This document shows, piece by piece, positions 35,333 to 48,200 of a stretch of DNA of 64,000 bases. The notes under the pieces were generated by a model. It worked only from the letters and a program-made list of their open reading frames with translations, had not been told where the DNA came from and did no database searches. Each line of letters starts with the position of its first letter. Within the stretch, counting starts at the first letter, position 1. The stretch comes from Lingula anatina. Taxonomy: Eukaryota > Brachiopoda > Lingulata > Lingulida > Lingulidae. A program made the position numbers and the translations under genes. The stretch is taken from contig NW_019773736.1 in NCBI RefSeq assembly GCF_001039355.2, positions 467,600 through 531,599 of the forward strand. Direction: 5' to 3'.

Positions 35333-38218
35333 TCTGTGTCATAAAATCTGTAGGAAGTGCTATTGCTTGAACTAGGGAAATGGTTACATTTAAAAGTATA
35401 ATAGTTTTCAACTAGCAGTAACTACGCCTCGGATAAACCTAATTGGCTATAGGAAGTAAATAAGAAGTGGAAAAATCTTGGAATTTCATTCGATTCGACA
35501 TTTCGAGATAGTATTTGACGGTGTACGTACATGTATATTAAGGATGTCATGGAACCAAACACGCACGTCTTATTCTTCCACATTTTCAGATAAAGTGGAT
35601 CTCTTTTACTTATCACATTTTATCAGCATTAAATTCATATTACGACATTTTTTCCTAGTACAATATTCCTCTAGTGGCACTACCCAAAAAGAAACTTAAT
35701 GCCCACGAATCTCAAGACAGCGTTACCACTTAAGGGCGTTTCTATATTTTTGGTAACTGTTGAGCAAAAATCAAAAAGTCCAACAGTGATAGGCCTACCA
35801 ATAGATTGAAAAATGCTTAGGACAAAGTAACATGGCATTTATTAATGGGCAGCGGGAAGACCACCGAATGGTACGGTAAATAATAGTAATGCGGGCACTG
35901 GATTACTATATCTTAATACAATGGGAAGACTAAGAAATCATACAGTATACTTGCATCCTTGGGAGACAGACACCATGTCAGAGAGGATCCAGGATGACAA
36001 TTTACACAGTTAGTTATGGACGCACTTGTATAAGCCGAATGCGGGTCGCTTAGAATGATATAATGGGGCTGCCGACTTAACTGTTCAAGACCCACTGTGT
36101 AAAAGGTAGTATTCTTTCCCACTCAGATCAGCGTTGGGTGATGTGTTTTTTGGTGCATGAAAATTTTATCTTAAACTGAGCGATTCGATCGGCAAAAAAG
36201 AGAAGTGTCCTAATCTTAATTCAAGTGTTGAAAAGATTGCGCAAACGATAGACTATTGAGATGCTGTATGCAACGTAGCCCCAAAGAAACTAGTAGACTA
36301 GTGCACTTTGAGCAAAGACAAGGAAAATTGCCAAGGACAAGGCAAAATGAAGTCGCATATTCGTATTTTTGGACATAGAAAAGATACTTTGTGTACCTCA
36401 GGAAGAAATCAGCAGTGGATGTTATATTATATTTAAAAGAATTCCCCATAGATCTGAAACTATCTCACTTAGGCCGTTATTTTCTTATCACTGAGCGATA
36501 AAACATATCACTTATTGTGTTACTGACAGCCTCATCTCTCTTGGATTGTAATAGCCGGTCGTTTATCGTAGAAGCCCCAACCGACTACGCAGTGAGTTTG
36601 AACTGAAAAAAATAAAGAAAATTACATTACAGTAATCAAATGCGCGTGTGTATGTCGAATTTTCGTATTATATTTCTCGCTCTTTGACATTGCCTTTTAT
36701 TCCTACATTCCACTCCAACAAACTACAGTGCCTGTGGCTGACTGTCTTTTCAATTTTCTTATCTACGACAGTGACTGTGCAGCCAACCTGATCCCAGCCC
36801 CGCCAAAACTTGACAGTCACGAAACCCCTCAAAATAAATAGTAGGATTGTAAATTGAATTCGAATGAATTGCCTGCTAGGGGAGATAGTTCGTAAACAAT
36901 ACATGTGAACTGATACCCCCTTCACATAAAGGTGATCATCTCCTTTATCGTTATAATCTACCTAACGTAAAGGAGTCGATTTTTTTAGCCAATTTAATTT
37001 CAAAGGAAAAAAGAGACAGAATTGCGCTTGGGCGTCGTTTTGTAAGCTCTTTTATGAATATATTTTAAAAGATTATACCCTGTCTAGCCTTAAAAGGCAT
37101 ATGATGGAAAAAAAACTGTAAAAACTTGATTTAAACAACTGTGGAGACTCTAAAAAAAGTACTAGTTTCTAAAACGAAAAAAATGGAAAAACATAGGAAC
37201 TCTCAGCAAAACTTTTTAAAACTGTTTTTACAATATCTCGAATCTTACACCAATGTCTGTTTTACAGTGCCAGTCTTTCCGTATAGATCAGATAATATTC
37301 CATGTATGAACTCTAGCGGCCTAATTGACTGGAAGAATTTTAAGTTTAAATGACGAAAAAGAAGTATATGATCCTCCGCGTGAAAGAAGAAGGAAGATAG
37401 ATGAGGGGATAAATTACAGATGTGACAATATGGAATTGAAAACATTAAGAAAATCGCCCCGAAAAAAAATTATATAATGAAAAGCAACATAATTGAGCAT
37501 TAACCCTTAAAAGTGTTTAGTACCAAGCAGCTCCACAGTGCCTAGAATGTCACTTTAAAATAGAGACACTAAAATTGGCAGATTACCATCACTTTAAGTC
37601 ACTTGCTTTTCAAAGGATAATTGGGTATGTGTATCTGTTGGTGGAAAATCATAGGGTATAACATGACTCCAAATTATAGAAAATTGTTGTTTAAATTTGT
37701 GCGTCTATCACCGTCTTACAGCCCGAAGGTTTTATTTAACTGTGTAACACCCCTACGCAGTTCAGGAATGTATCAAATTTAAAATTCACACAGAGTGTAG
37801 TCGGCTATTGAAACATAACTGAAGGCTTATAGTTATGCAAGCGGAAGGAGAACATTTGTCTATTTAAAGGGAATTTTTAAAATACGCCCGATTACGCGGA
37901 ATACTACGCTTATAACAAAATGTGCCATAACATCTTTAGGTAAAGAATTATGTAGTCACATTTTTAAATAAATATATATTCATATTTACAGATGCCTCGA
38001 TTGTTATTTTAAAACCCGCAGACAAAATTTTCATTTATGTAATTTCAAAGCAGATGAAAACATCACTCGCCAATCATTGTCCTTTGTGCCCTTTAAGTTC
38101 TTCAAGTTGGAGGAATACGTTTCCAATACACAAATATTGATTCGGTAGCGGCTTTGCCACCGGCTGCGGATGACGAGTGTTTAGCTGACGGATGTTCACC
38201 TATGCATGATATGCAGTA

Positions 38219-38228
38219 GTTAATTAAC
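38219..38228. promoter_or_regulatory. Palindromic homeodomain-type site (candidate)
   Basis: The 10-bp perfect palindrome gttaattaac sits within near-symmetric flanks (tgcag on the left, ctgca on the right). It contains the TAATTA core recognised by many homeodomains. Function is inferred from sequence alone. Confidence 0.2.
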
Positions 38229-41200
38229 TGCATGTCAAAGAAAATTACACATGTAAATGGCTTTTCTTACAAATCAGTATATATATCGTTAGGTCCAAAA
38301 TTACGAAAGAATTTTCTAACAGACCCCCAAATTATTAGTCGGATCAATCGTTAGTTGGCTAATTCAACATCGAACGTATTTGGGGTAAGCGGATGCCGGC
38401 ATGGAAAAGCCCTTCTTTTTTTATGATCACGAATACAATGCTGACAGCATATAGGGAACTATTCGTTCATCTGAATATAATAGACAATATGCAAAAACTT
38501 AACGGCATTGTCTATTTCGCTGTGTATAGTGGGGGCAGTTAGAACTTGGGCGAGTCCGTTCTAAAACTGCCGGCCAAAAACTAACTGATCTTCTTCTTTC
38601 TCGTCAACAAGGTAGCGGTGTGAATTACCCGAGTTTACGCTCTCTGTGCCCATCAATCATTTTAGCACGCAAGAGGCAGCATTTAGAGGAGACAGTAAGT
38701 CATTTCATGCAGGCAGATGTCATTAGAAAACAAATCAATTCGGCAACGCTATGTTCTCGCCACTAGCACTCATTGATCAGAAATGACATGGGTTTTTTGT
38801 AGATCAGGTTTCCCCGCCGCGGGCGCCCGTGTCTTTCTCCATACACCGCCACCGTACGGACAATGGGCAGGCGATATTCGATCGGGTTTGTTTATCAAAC
38901 AATTTAAGTGGTCGACAATAGGTAAAATTCAATTATACTCCTTAGCTTCCTCTCTCGCATGGATGTAACGCCAGCGAAAAGAGCAGGTATCACGCGAAGG
39001 CAGTCTTCCGCACTAAGCAGCCAGAAATCCTGGCGCCTTCATTCCATTTATCTATTGTCCTACCTTCGACTAGCTTTTTTTCGGCAATCCGAAATTACTT
39101 AAATTGTGTTTCTTTCTAGATGATTAAGGTGCATGGTGCATTTAGTAAGCAAGTGGCGCTCCAACTACCAGGTTGCACTCTTGCACCCGTGATGTCGGGA
39201 TATAACCGTTGCTATACAAGTGGAACCCAGATTTTGATATCGCATTATTGAAACGACAAGTTTTTTTTTTCGATTCTCTGATTGTCAGTTATTTTTTCAT
39301 ACGTGATCCCTATGATTAAACACAGCTCAACCATTTAAAAGGATCCAAAATAATCAATTGAAATTTGTCTCCTTCAGATAAACAATTGAATTATTTACGG
39401 TATCCTGAAAAAAGCAATATTAATTTCAATGTAAATGGCGAAAGTCAAACAAATCACAGTATCGATTATTGTCAGAGCTCATTAATGCAGATATTAATTA
39501 ATAGCTAGAGAATGTCAAACCCGAGTTTACGGTCTAAAGTCAGAGGATCACGAGGCATTCTCTAGAGAGAGGCTTACAGAAAAATACCCGCAATAGAAAT
39601 GTCATTAATACTAATGAGAGCAAATAAGCCGTTTGATCCTAAGTCGGGTTAGAAAGAACGCCATTTCGTAAAACCAACAGATGAAAGGAAATTTAATTAT
39701 AAGTTAACTTCTCATCTCTCTGTTCTTGACTTATCTTTTCTTTGCAAAGACTGACACAAGTTCTTAGCGTTTGACGCGATTGTTTTGAAGCGCAAGTTCT
39801 AAATGCTAAATAGATGCCGGATATCCATTTCTTTACTACTGAAGCTGTTTTATGTGTCATGTTATTTGACATGCAATCTAATGGAAATTGAACGTTGAAG
39901 CGATGGGAATGTCATTCAACGTGGACTTGTATGACAAATTGCGGTTAAAAGCACCGCTTACGAAAGTATGTTCACAAGAAAATAAAAATGAAAAATAACC
40001 CCTTGAGCTATTCTGAAAAAATAATAACGATAAGACAGGCTTTTTAATTACAAAACAATCCAAGAGATATAACTGTCACTCCCTTGTCAACTTACTAAAC
40101 GTATCCCCTTAATTTGCCATCGGTAGCATAACAATAGGGAGGAAGTTCTTAAATTTCACTTTTCACATTTCAGGTAACGGGGGCCTGAGAAAAGAGGGTC
40201 GGACCCCAAATTTGGCTGTCTTGAGGAATTATTTTCTCATTATAGCGTGTCACCTCGCCTCATCAGAAAGAAGATTAATGTTGCAATTAGCAGTCATTTG
40301 TTATCCCAATGATTGTGATCTGAGCTGAAATGACTGTATTATCGTGACTTCGTAATCTGTGCAGTGACAACACTATCCTCTAAGGGTGGTCGGGGGTAGA
40401 AGATGAAGGACAGAAGAGATAGGGAGTTAGAGAGGGGTGGAATGAAGGAAGGAAAGAAAGAAAGAATAGAGGGATAAAACATACTTCTTCGATAAATAAG
40501 AAATTGTTATCTTACAGACCGAGAAAGTCGCTACTTTGTACATGTATGAATCAGACAATTTACACCATTTTCATCATGGAAATAATTCAACAATATGTAG
40601 CTCCTTCGGTGACTTGAAATCTATTCAAAGGAGTTTCAAGATTGTGCATCAACTTTTCTGCGTTTTTTATATCATTGGCTTGCCGTTCTTACTACGTGAT
40701 TAAAATGTTTTTCTGGTAGCAACGTACGCATTTCTCGCCTAAAACCCAAGACTGCTATATTTTCAACAGTTTTCCGTTGTTTTCAAATGTACCACACTTA
40801 CCTTCTGTGTGCAAACTAAACATAACAAGTGAAAAAAAATTCCTCCATGGATTGATTTCTAAATAACACTGCGTAGGATTTCCCAATATCGCTTTCTTCT
40901 CGTACATTGACTTCAATCTATTTGCAACTCCCTCTAACTATTGCTACAATAAAAAAGTAAAATGGTAAAAGTCAATGACATTGCTACAGAAGGTTATTTA
41001 TCAGGTGATATAGGCCTACACATTGGAACCGCGTGCTAAAATATAGGCCCATCAAACAAATTCCAAGCATTTATACTATCTCGACGTATAACCGACACTA
41101 TTACATATATACGGCATAAATACAGAAAAGAATATTAAACATCGAAAAAACATAAATGTAGTGTAGCATTTAGTGACCTATGCCATAACCCATCCATCAT

Positions 41201-41831
41201 AATCAGTGATAAATTTCGACTCGTGTGAATTGCCGGTTATCTTATTACACAATCCAGAAAACAATCACCTGAGATATCTGTTCTTTTGTAAAATGCACAA
41301 TATTAGCCAACAAGGCGAGACGTATCAAATTTATTAGAAATGATAGACCCCATATATTTTGCATCTTTAATGTCACTTAGTTTTGTCGACAATTATATAG
41401 GCAGATTGCATACCATGTACTCGCTCCGTTGTTGTTTGAATGACAGGACTTTGACATCGATTGTGTTGGTTGTGATATGAGCACATCCAGCTGCATTTTC
41501 TTTAAGATCAATATTACTATAAAAAATAAATAAAAACATACAAAATCCACAACACAAACACTACTGAACCTTTCTCCCTCCTCCATACATCATATTGATA
41601 ATGGTTTGAGTATATCGTGGTATTTTTTAAAATAAGTAAAATTTTAAAAAATTCTCGTGCATTATCAAATATACATTTTGGGTCAATCTGAAGAATTAGC
41701 CAGTTATATTTCTTAAATGTGCCCATTTTCCTATTGAAATAAACCTCAGTATAGCATACTTCAATTATAAGTTAGCTTTTGGAATATGTTTTTATACACA
41801 CAAAAACAAATTTTATGTATGAGTTGTGACA

Positions 41832-41837
41832 TTTATT
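41832..41837 (-). terminator. AATAAA polyadenylation signal of the giant gene (candidate)
   Basis: Plus-strand tttatt reads AATAAA on the minus strand, about 400 bases beyond the TGA at 42236. It is the first canonical hexamer downstream, giving a 3' UTR of about 0.4 kb over 41.83-42.24 kb. Confidence 0.45.
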
Positions 41838-42235
41838 TACTTTTATAAAATGAAGCAATACATTCAATAAAGCATAAGAACATTTTGTGGGCAAAAAACA
41901 GAAAACAGGTACATTACACGAAATAAGATAAAAGAACTAACATCTGCTAACAAAAATTGAGTGGAGAGTTGCCTTCCTCATGACGCAGATTTAAAAAAGT
42001 GTAGATAATGTATGAAATATAAATTTCTATATTATCATTAAAAATTACTCGTATGTATTTCTTGGATAATATTTCGACCAATTCTGTTCAAAAGACTGTG
42101 TACAATTTGTGCAATTCAATTATAATATGCAGCTTTAATTAAAATATCAGACATTAGTAAATAATAAATTAAAGTTCAATCTATGAAGTGTTTTTTTAAT
42201 CATTAATAACCATGTATTTGTAAATGTTTTTTTCC

Positions 42236-45200
42236 TCAGAATTGGGTATTCTTGTCATCAGTTGGTCTTCGTAGAGGAATCTGAATAATTGTCCTTGAGG
42301 GAGACTCTGGTCCTTCATCAGGTAATAATTCTGGATCAAAAACTGGGTTATCTGTCTCAACAATTTGCACTCTGGTCAGATCAGGCGATGCCGCTGCACT
42401 GTCACCTTCTACGCCACTGTGTCGTTCATAGCCACTTTGGCGGGAACTCCATCGTGACCATGAGCTGCGTGGTGAAAACCCTTTGGACATAAATGTGCCC
42501 TGGCTTTGGTCAAATGGTGCATATGCAGAAGCTTCTCTGAGGTTTGGTTCTTCCCAAGTTGTTGAACGGGTGAGCCGCTTCTTGCGATGATGCTTGACAA
42601 CGATGAAGACGATAATGCATACCACCAACAATACTCCTGCCAGCACTGCTGCAACAACTAACCCAACAGGGAATGCTTCGTCTTGTTTCGCTGGGCCTTC
42701 ACATGCATCGAAGTAATCTTTTAGAGGGCATGCTTCCAAGGCTAAAGTGTTTTGACAGTAGAATGAGAACATGGCGGCAGTTTCATTTTTTGTTGCTACG
42801 TTGATGCAAGCTTGGTGGTAAAATTCTAATGATGCTGAGAGGTCACTGCAGTGCTCTTGTATCGCCCCCTGCCTGTAGAGAGCATCACACATTTCAGTCG
42901 TATTTCCAGTAGGCCCTGTATTTGGCACAGGTACACTGCGATCTCTGTAAGGCACTGCTGATACTGCCCACTTGATCTTTTCTGCAGTTATTTTCATTGC
43001 CAAGACTGAGGTCTGTTCACTGAGGTACACTATACCTTGTGTTGTTTCTCCATATCCTTCATCCAGTGGCAAAGAAAGAAGAAGACCTGGTCTGTATATG
43101 GTATTATACTTCTGTGAATTACTTTCAACCTGGGTCAAAGTTTTTGCATACTGCCATATTTCAATGTTGTCTAAAACAATAGGACTCACTGCTGCTGTGT
43201 CACCCAATTCAACCCCAGTGATTGTGATAATGTTGTTTATGGCAACAGCATACACATCTGACGATGAGACGTTTCGCTGATCAAACACACCTAGCACCAG
43301 TCTTCCATCCGAGGCCCTCCATGTCACTGAGACATGCACCCAGTCAATAACCTTCATTGTTGTTCCCAAAGTGTAATCTTGCCACTTCACTGTTACACCA
43401 TTGCCTGTGGCTGTCACAGTCAAGTCTGATGCATTGGTCTGTAGTTTTAACAGCTGGATCATGTTTTGAGTGTCCGACAGTGAGAATTTTACCCAGAAGG
43501 AAACTGTGAACTCCTTAAGTGACATGCTTGGTATCCCTCCTGTGTGTTTCACTGACCCCTTGGTAACAGATAATGCATATCCATTGTTCACAGCACTATC
43601 TCTGCTATCCATAGGAGTTTTAAAATATCTGCCTGATGAGCCAACAGCAGTGCTGCCAGAGACAACGGTGTCAATGTAGGTCTGATTTAGCAGATGTGGC
43701 TGCAATTTGACATCAGAGAACCCCAGGAGCCCCTTTCCTCCCTTTGATAGGACATCAGAAATGATCACTCCCAAGAATAACTCATTATGTGTGAGAGCAA
43801 CAAAAACATTAATGTCTGCATCAGTGACTGTAATTTTGACCAGGCCTGCCTTTTCCCATTTCACCACTAGGTCTGAAGTGCTGTCCATTCCAGAGAAGCT
43901 GATATCTGACCATTCTGTTTCCCCTTTCTTGACACTGACTGATATATGATCTAGTGTTTCTATCTGCACTGATGTTATGGTGGAACCAGCCTTCACTGCA
44001 ACACCTGTCATCTTTCTACAGGACAAATCACTCACACAGGGTGCAAACACTGCTTGGATGGTGACCTTAACAGAATCTTCAACATACAGCATATCATAAG
44101 GGCCAAGTGTAGTCATAGTGAATGATAATCCACTAAACGTAGTGATGTAATTTCCAAATGCCATGGCTGTGGTGGTTTTCAGTACCTTGGTCATGTTTTG
44201 TATTGCCAGGGAGCAGTCAGAGCCATTCCATCCTGGGGAGCACTCAGCACAGTCTTCTCCCTGCCAATGAGCAGTGCAGTTACAGACACCAGACATTGAG
44301 GAGCATGATCCATGTCCTGAACATGGGAGTAGTGACCCTCCTGGACATACCTCACTACACTCAGAACCCCAGAACCCTGGATTACACTCACATGTATTGT
44401 TGATATATTTTCCAAAAACACAGTTTGTGGTGCACACCTCATTATTAACAGCATCAACTGAGGATTGGCTGCATGGAGACACCAACGGACTTATGGTAAG
44501 GTTGAAATTTAGTTGACAGTAATCTGATATTTCAGCAACAGAATCAGGTACTTCAGTATAACCGTGGGCAAGAAAGTCATCCACACACCTGTGGTGATAG
44601 TAAATCACCATGGATTTGTCTAAGCCTGAGCAGTGCTGGGTCCAATTGGTTCCAGTGAAAATTTCGCTACAGATTTCCCTGGCTCTTACTCTTAACACTG
44701 GGTCTCGAGTTGAAGTTGGATGGACAAAGAGCCCTTTGTCATTAGACAGGTGAAGATCAGATGGCATGGTTTCAATATCAAACCAAGAAGATACAGAATC
44801 CAATGTGTGATGTTTTTCTATGCTCTCTTGGATTTCCCCATTTCTCACTGGCCACCACATCTTTAAACCATCTGTCATTGGACTGACATGTGCCTTCCAA
44901 GAATCTCGTACCACTGATGGGTTCATTGGTCTTGTCCACACTCTGAGCTCATCAATCAATCCATAGAATGTTGGTCTTTCTAATGGTGTGTGGATAGATG
45001 CAGGGGCATACCACTGTCCAAGAGTAAGAGTCCCGTTTGCTGGAAATGCATCTCTTTGCCAGGCAACAGACTCCACATTGAGTTCCCCAGCTGGAGAGAT
45101 AAGGTACACATTGAGGACTTTCTGATTGTTATCCAACACCAGCACCAGCTGATTCCACAAATGGAGCTGCATCTTGAGACCAGTCTGGATCAAAGTGGCA

Positions 45201-48200
45201 TCATTCTGGATCTTCAGTCCTGATGCAGTATCATACACTGCCAAAATTGATTCTGTGGCATACATGAGGATAATACCTCCATGGGACTCTGGCCTGACAA
45301 GAAGCTCTACTGACAATGGAGAATCTAATGGAAAGACAACTGATTCTGCAGTTACCCCAGTGCCACTGAAGCTCATGGCCAAACCAGCATTTGTGTATGG
45401 TTCAGAACTGATAGTCTGGTCACCCTGGGCATCAGAGTGCAAAAATTGTTCAGTGTATGTTTTTATGGTCTCTGATGTTATTTCTTTACTGCAGGTATAC
45501 GGTGAGGATGAACATATCTCTTCATTGGTGTAGTTACATGGTGATTGCATGATTGCTTTTTGAGTATTACAGCTATGCATTAGTCCAGTCAAATGGGATG
45601 CTGTTCTTTCAGTTGTCACAATGGTAAGTGCCAGGCTGTATCTAGTTGCTCTTATCTTGAGTTTCATGTCATCATCCACGGTGGTCAATATTACAGTATG
45701 CTTGTCTTGTCTTATAAGAGTAATATTTTCAAATGTTTCAGAATGGTTGATCACCACCTTCTTCTCATCGACCCATATAAAGGGAGACACTTCTTGTAGC
45801 CCAGCTCTCCCTAATGTGTAGGTCTTGTTGTAATTGTGCATCCTTACTGCAAGTACACAAGAGGAGATATCATTTGTAGGGCACATCCCAAACTTTACTG
45901 ACAATGTGAAGTCATCGGCACTGCTATTGAGTACTGTGTACCAACCAACAGATTGAACCTGAAATATTGCTCCATCAAATGTAGTAACATGGCCTTGTGC
46001 TCCAATCTGTCCTATGATGCCATGATTGGGGATTACAAGGAGAGAACAGTCCTCCCCATGCACATTAGATGAACACACGCTGCAGTCTGTTCCATTCCAG
46101 TTAACATTACACTGACATACCCCATTGTCTAAACATATTCCATTGCCACTGCAAGGTTTGGGAAAGTTTCCTGCACACATTCTGTCACACTGCTGTCCCC
46201 AAAATCCATTAAAACACTGGCATTGTCCAGAACTATCTAACAAGCCAAAGTGACATTTGTTGCATTTTGATTGTAGCCAAATAGGCGATTCTGTGGTATG
46301 ATTACATATGTTCAGTGCATTTCTGTCAAAGCTGAATGAACACCAATTGGCGATGGTTGCTATGGCTGGCATTGCTGCTTCCAGGGTGTCTGTTATTGCT
46401 ACTTCTTTAATACACTCCAGGTAAAGGAATTCTTTTATTGGAACTGAAGCCTCTGAACATGCCAAAGAGTTGAAGTAAGCATGACATCTGTTCACTGCCT
46501 GTATTCTCAGTGTTTCATTATGGAACACATAATTGTTTGGTTTTGAAACCAAAGTTGACACATACGCATTTGAAAGTTTCCACTGTGGAGATGTCCATGG
46601 TTTGGAAGGTAGCATGATGTCAGCTGCTGTAGTGCCATCAGCAGCTACATATCCACTGCCTGTATTGAAGTTGTACACATGCAACAGATCTGTGTAAAGA
46701 CTTTCTGGATAGACATCTAAAGCATACAGCTGATACACCATAGCAGGAACAAAGTGTTTCTTCCATATATTTAATCTGTCTATCATACCATGGAAGGTCA
46801 TGTCAAGGTTATAGGTATGTCCATCTGGTGCTGGTAACAACTGACCAAGTGCAATTCTTCCTGCTGGCTGAAAGACTTCTTGATGTACTTTGATGGTGCT
46901 TCTTGTAAGGTTAGTTGATGAAGTGAAATGGTAAAAGTCTAAGACTTGTGCTTCCCTGTCATACACTAGAATGATCTGGTTCCACTCATTTAGCTGAACT
47001 TGACTGTTTGTTGAGTATGTAGTTTTGTTGAAATGCAAAGTTACACTAGGGGTGTTTTCAATGGCAAAGCTACTCTGTCCTGCATAAGAGAAAATGATTC
47101 CGCCAAACTGCTCTGCCTTGAATGTTAGCGAGATAGTAACATATGCACCAGCAATGTCCGTAGAGAAGATATGTATTGACTGATCTGTAAGTCCATCTGT
47201 GTTATTGAAAGCAAGGGAATAACCAGCACTTGTTGAGGAGACAGGTATGTAATTCTCAAATAAGTTATCTGCCATAATTACAGCATAGTCTCTCATAACC
47301 AGTTCATTGATTTTCGATTGAGTGATAGTGTTCAGATCAAGTGGCTGTAAATCATCATCTTGGTGTGAATTACATGTTCCCAAAAGGCCTCTATTCATAA
47401 CACAGTTACTGACCACACTTTCTACAAGAATGACCAAGCTGGCATCTTGAATATGGATGACAAGGTTCAATTTTGGATTTGCTATTCTGCTTTCATATAA
47501 GAAAGGTGTCTTCACATTTAACTCCCATTGTGGTGTTACATGTAGGGTTGTTCCAATGAATGTAGCTCTTTGTCCATTCACTAAGACGTTGGCTTTTTCA
47601 ACAGAGTTGTCCTCGTTGTTCAGCATTATAGTCAGTTTATTGTCCTCAAACTGAACAGCTAAGCCTGTAATACAACTTGCCCTGTTGCAAAATGTTTTCT
47701 GTACCTGTACTTGTGGTGTTGAGATGCCATTATTGTGAAGAAGCCAGTAGATACCATACCCTTCAGCATGGAACAGCAAACCATCGGGTGTTTGGATTCC
47801 TCCTCTTGAGGTCACTAATGCTTTTCTTGTTTGCTGAGAGTCTATGGTGGGGTTGGTTGCCACACTGCAGTCATTACCAAGCCAATGGGGGCTACATTTG
47901 TCACAAGCAAAGCTTCCTTGCCAGTTGACATCACATTCACATTGTCCTGTTACATTGCAATGACCATGTCCACTGCATATTCCTTTGCCATCTGTACCAG
48001 GGCAGGTGTTATCGCAATATGTGCCATAGTGTCCAGGATCGCATTTACATTGTCCGTTTATCAACTGCCCGTAGACACAGTGTAGGTTGCAATGAGAAAT
48101 GTAATCCTTTACCAATGTTAAATTTGAACACATAGATTGTGCTGGCCAGGACGGTGGGTTCATAACATGGGAACAGTAGGTTGAGAAGCTTAGAAATAGT

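Larger units (their letters stand above)
31934..41831. other. About 10 kb non-coding interval between Unc4 and the giant gene
   Basis: No exon with domain content or convincing splice context was found on either strand. It contains an AAAT microsatellite, poly-T tracts, a GC-rich patch near 38800-38840 and several homeodomain-like ATTA clusters (about 34040-34070; a perfect gttaattaac palindrome at 38219-38228). Its position next to a developmental transcription factor gene makes cis-regulatory content plausible. That is inference. Confidence 0.5.

Noticed and set aside
38783-38968. 61-codon frame in a GC-rich patch (FPAAGARVF)
   Set aside because: It is short, with no homologue I recognise and no exon signals. 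The patch is better explained as possible regulatory DNA.
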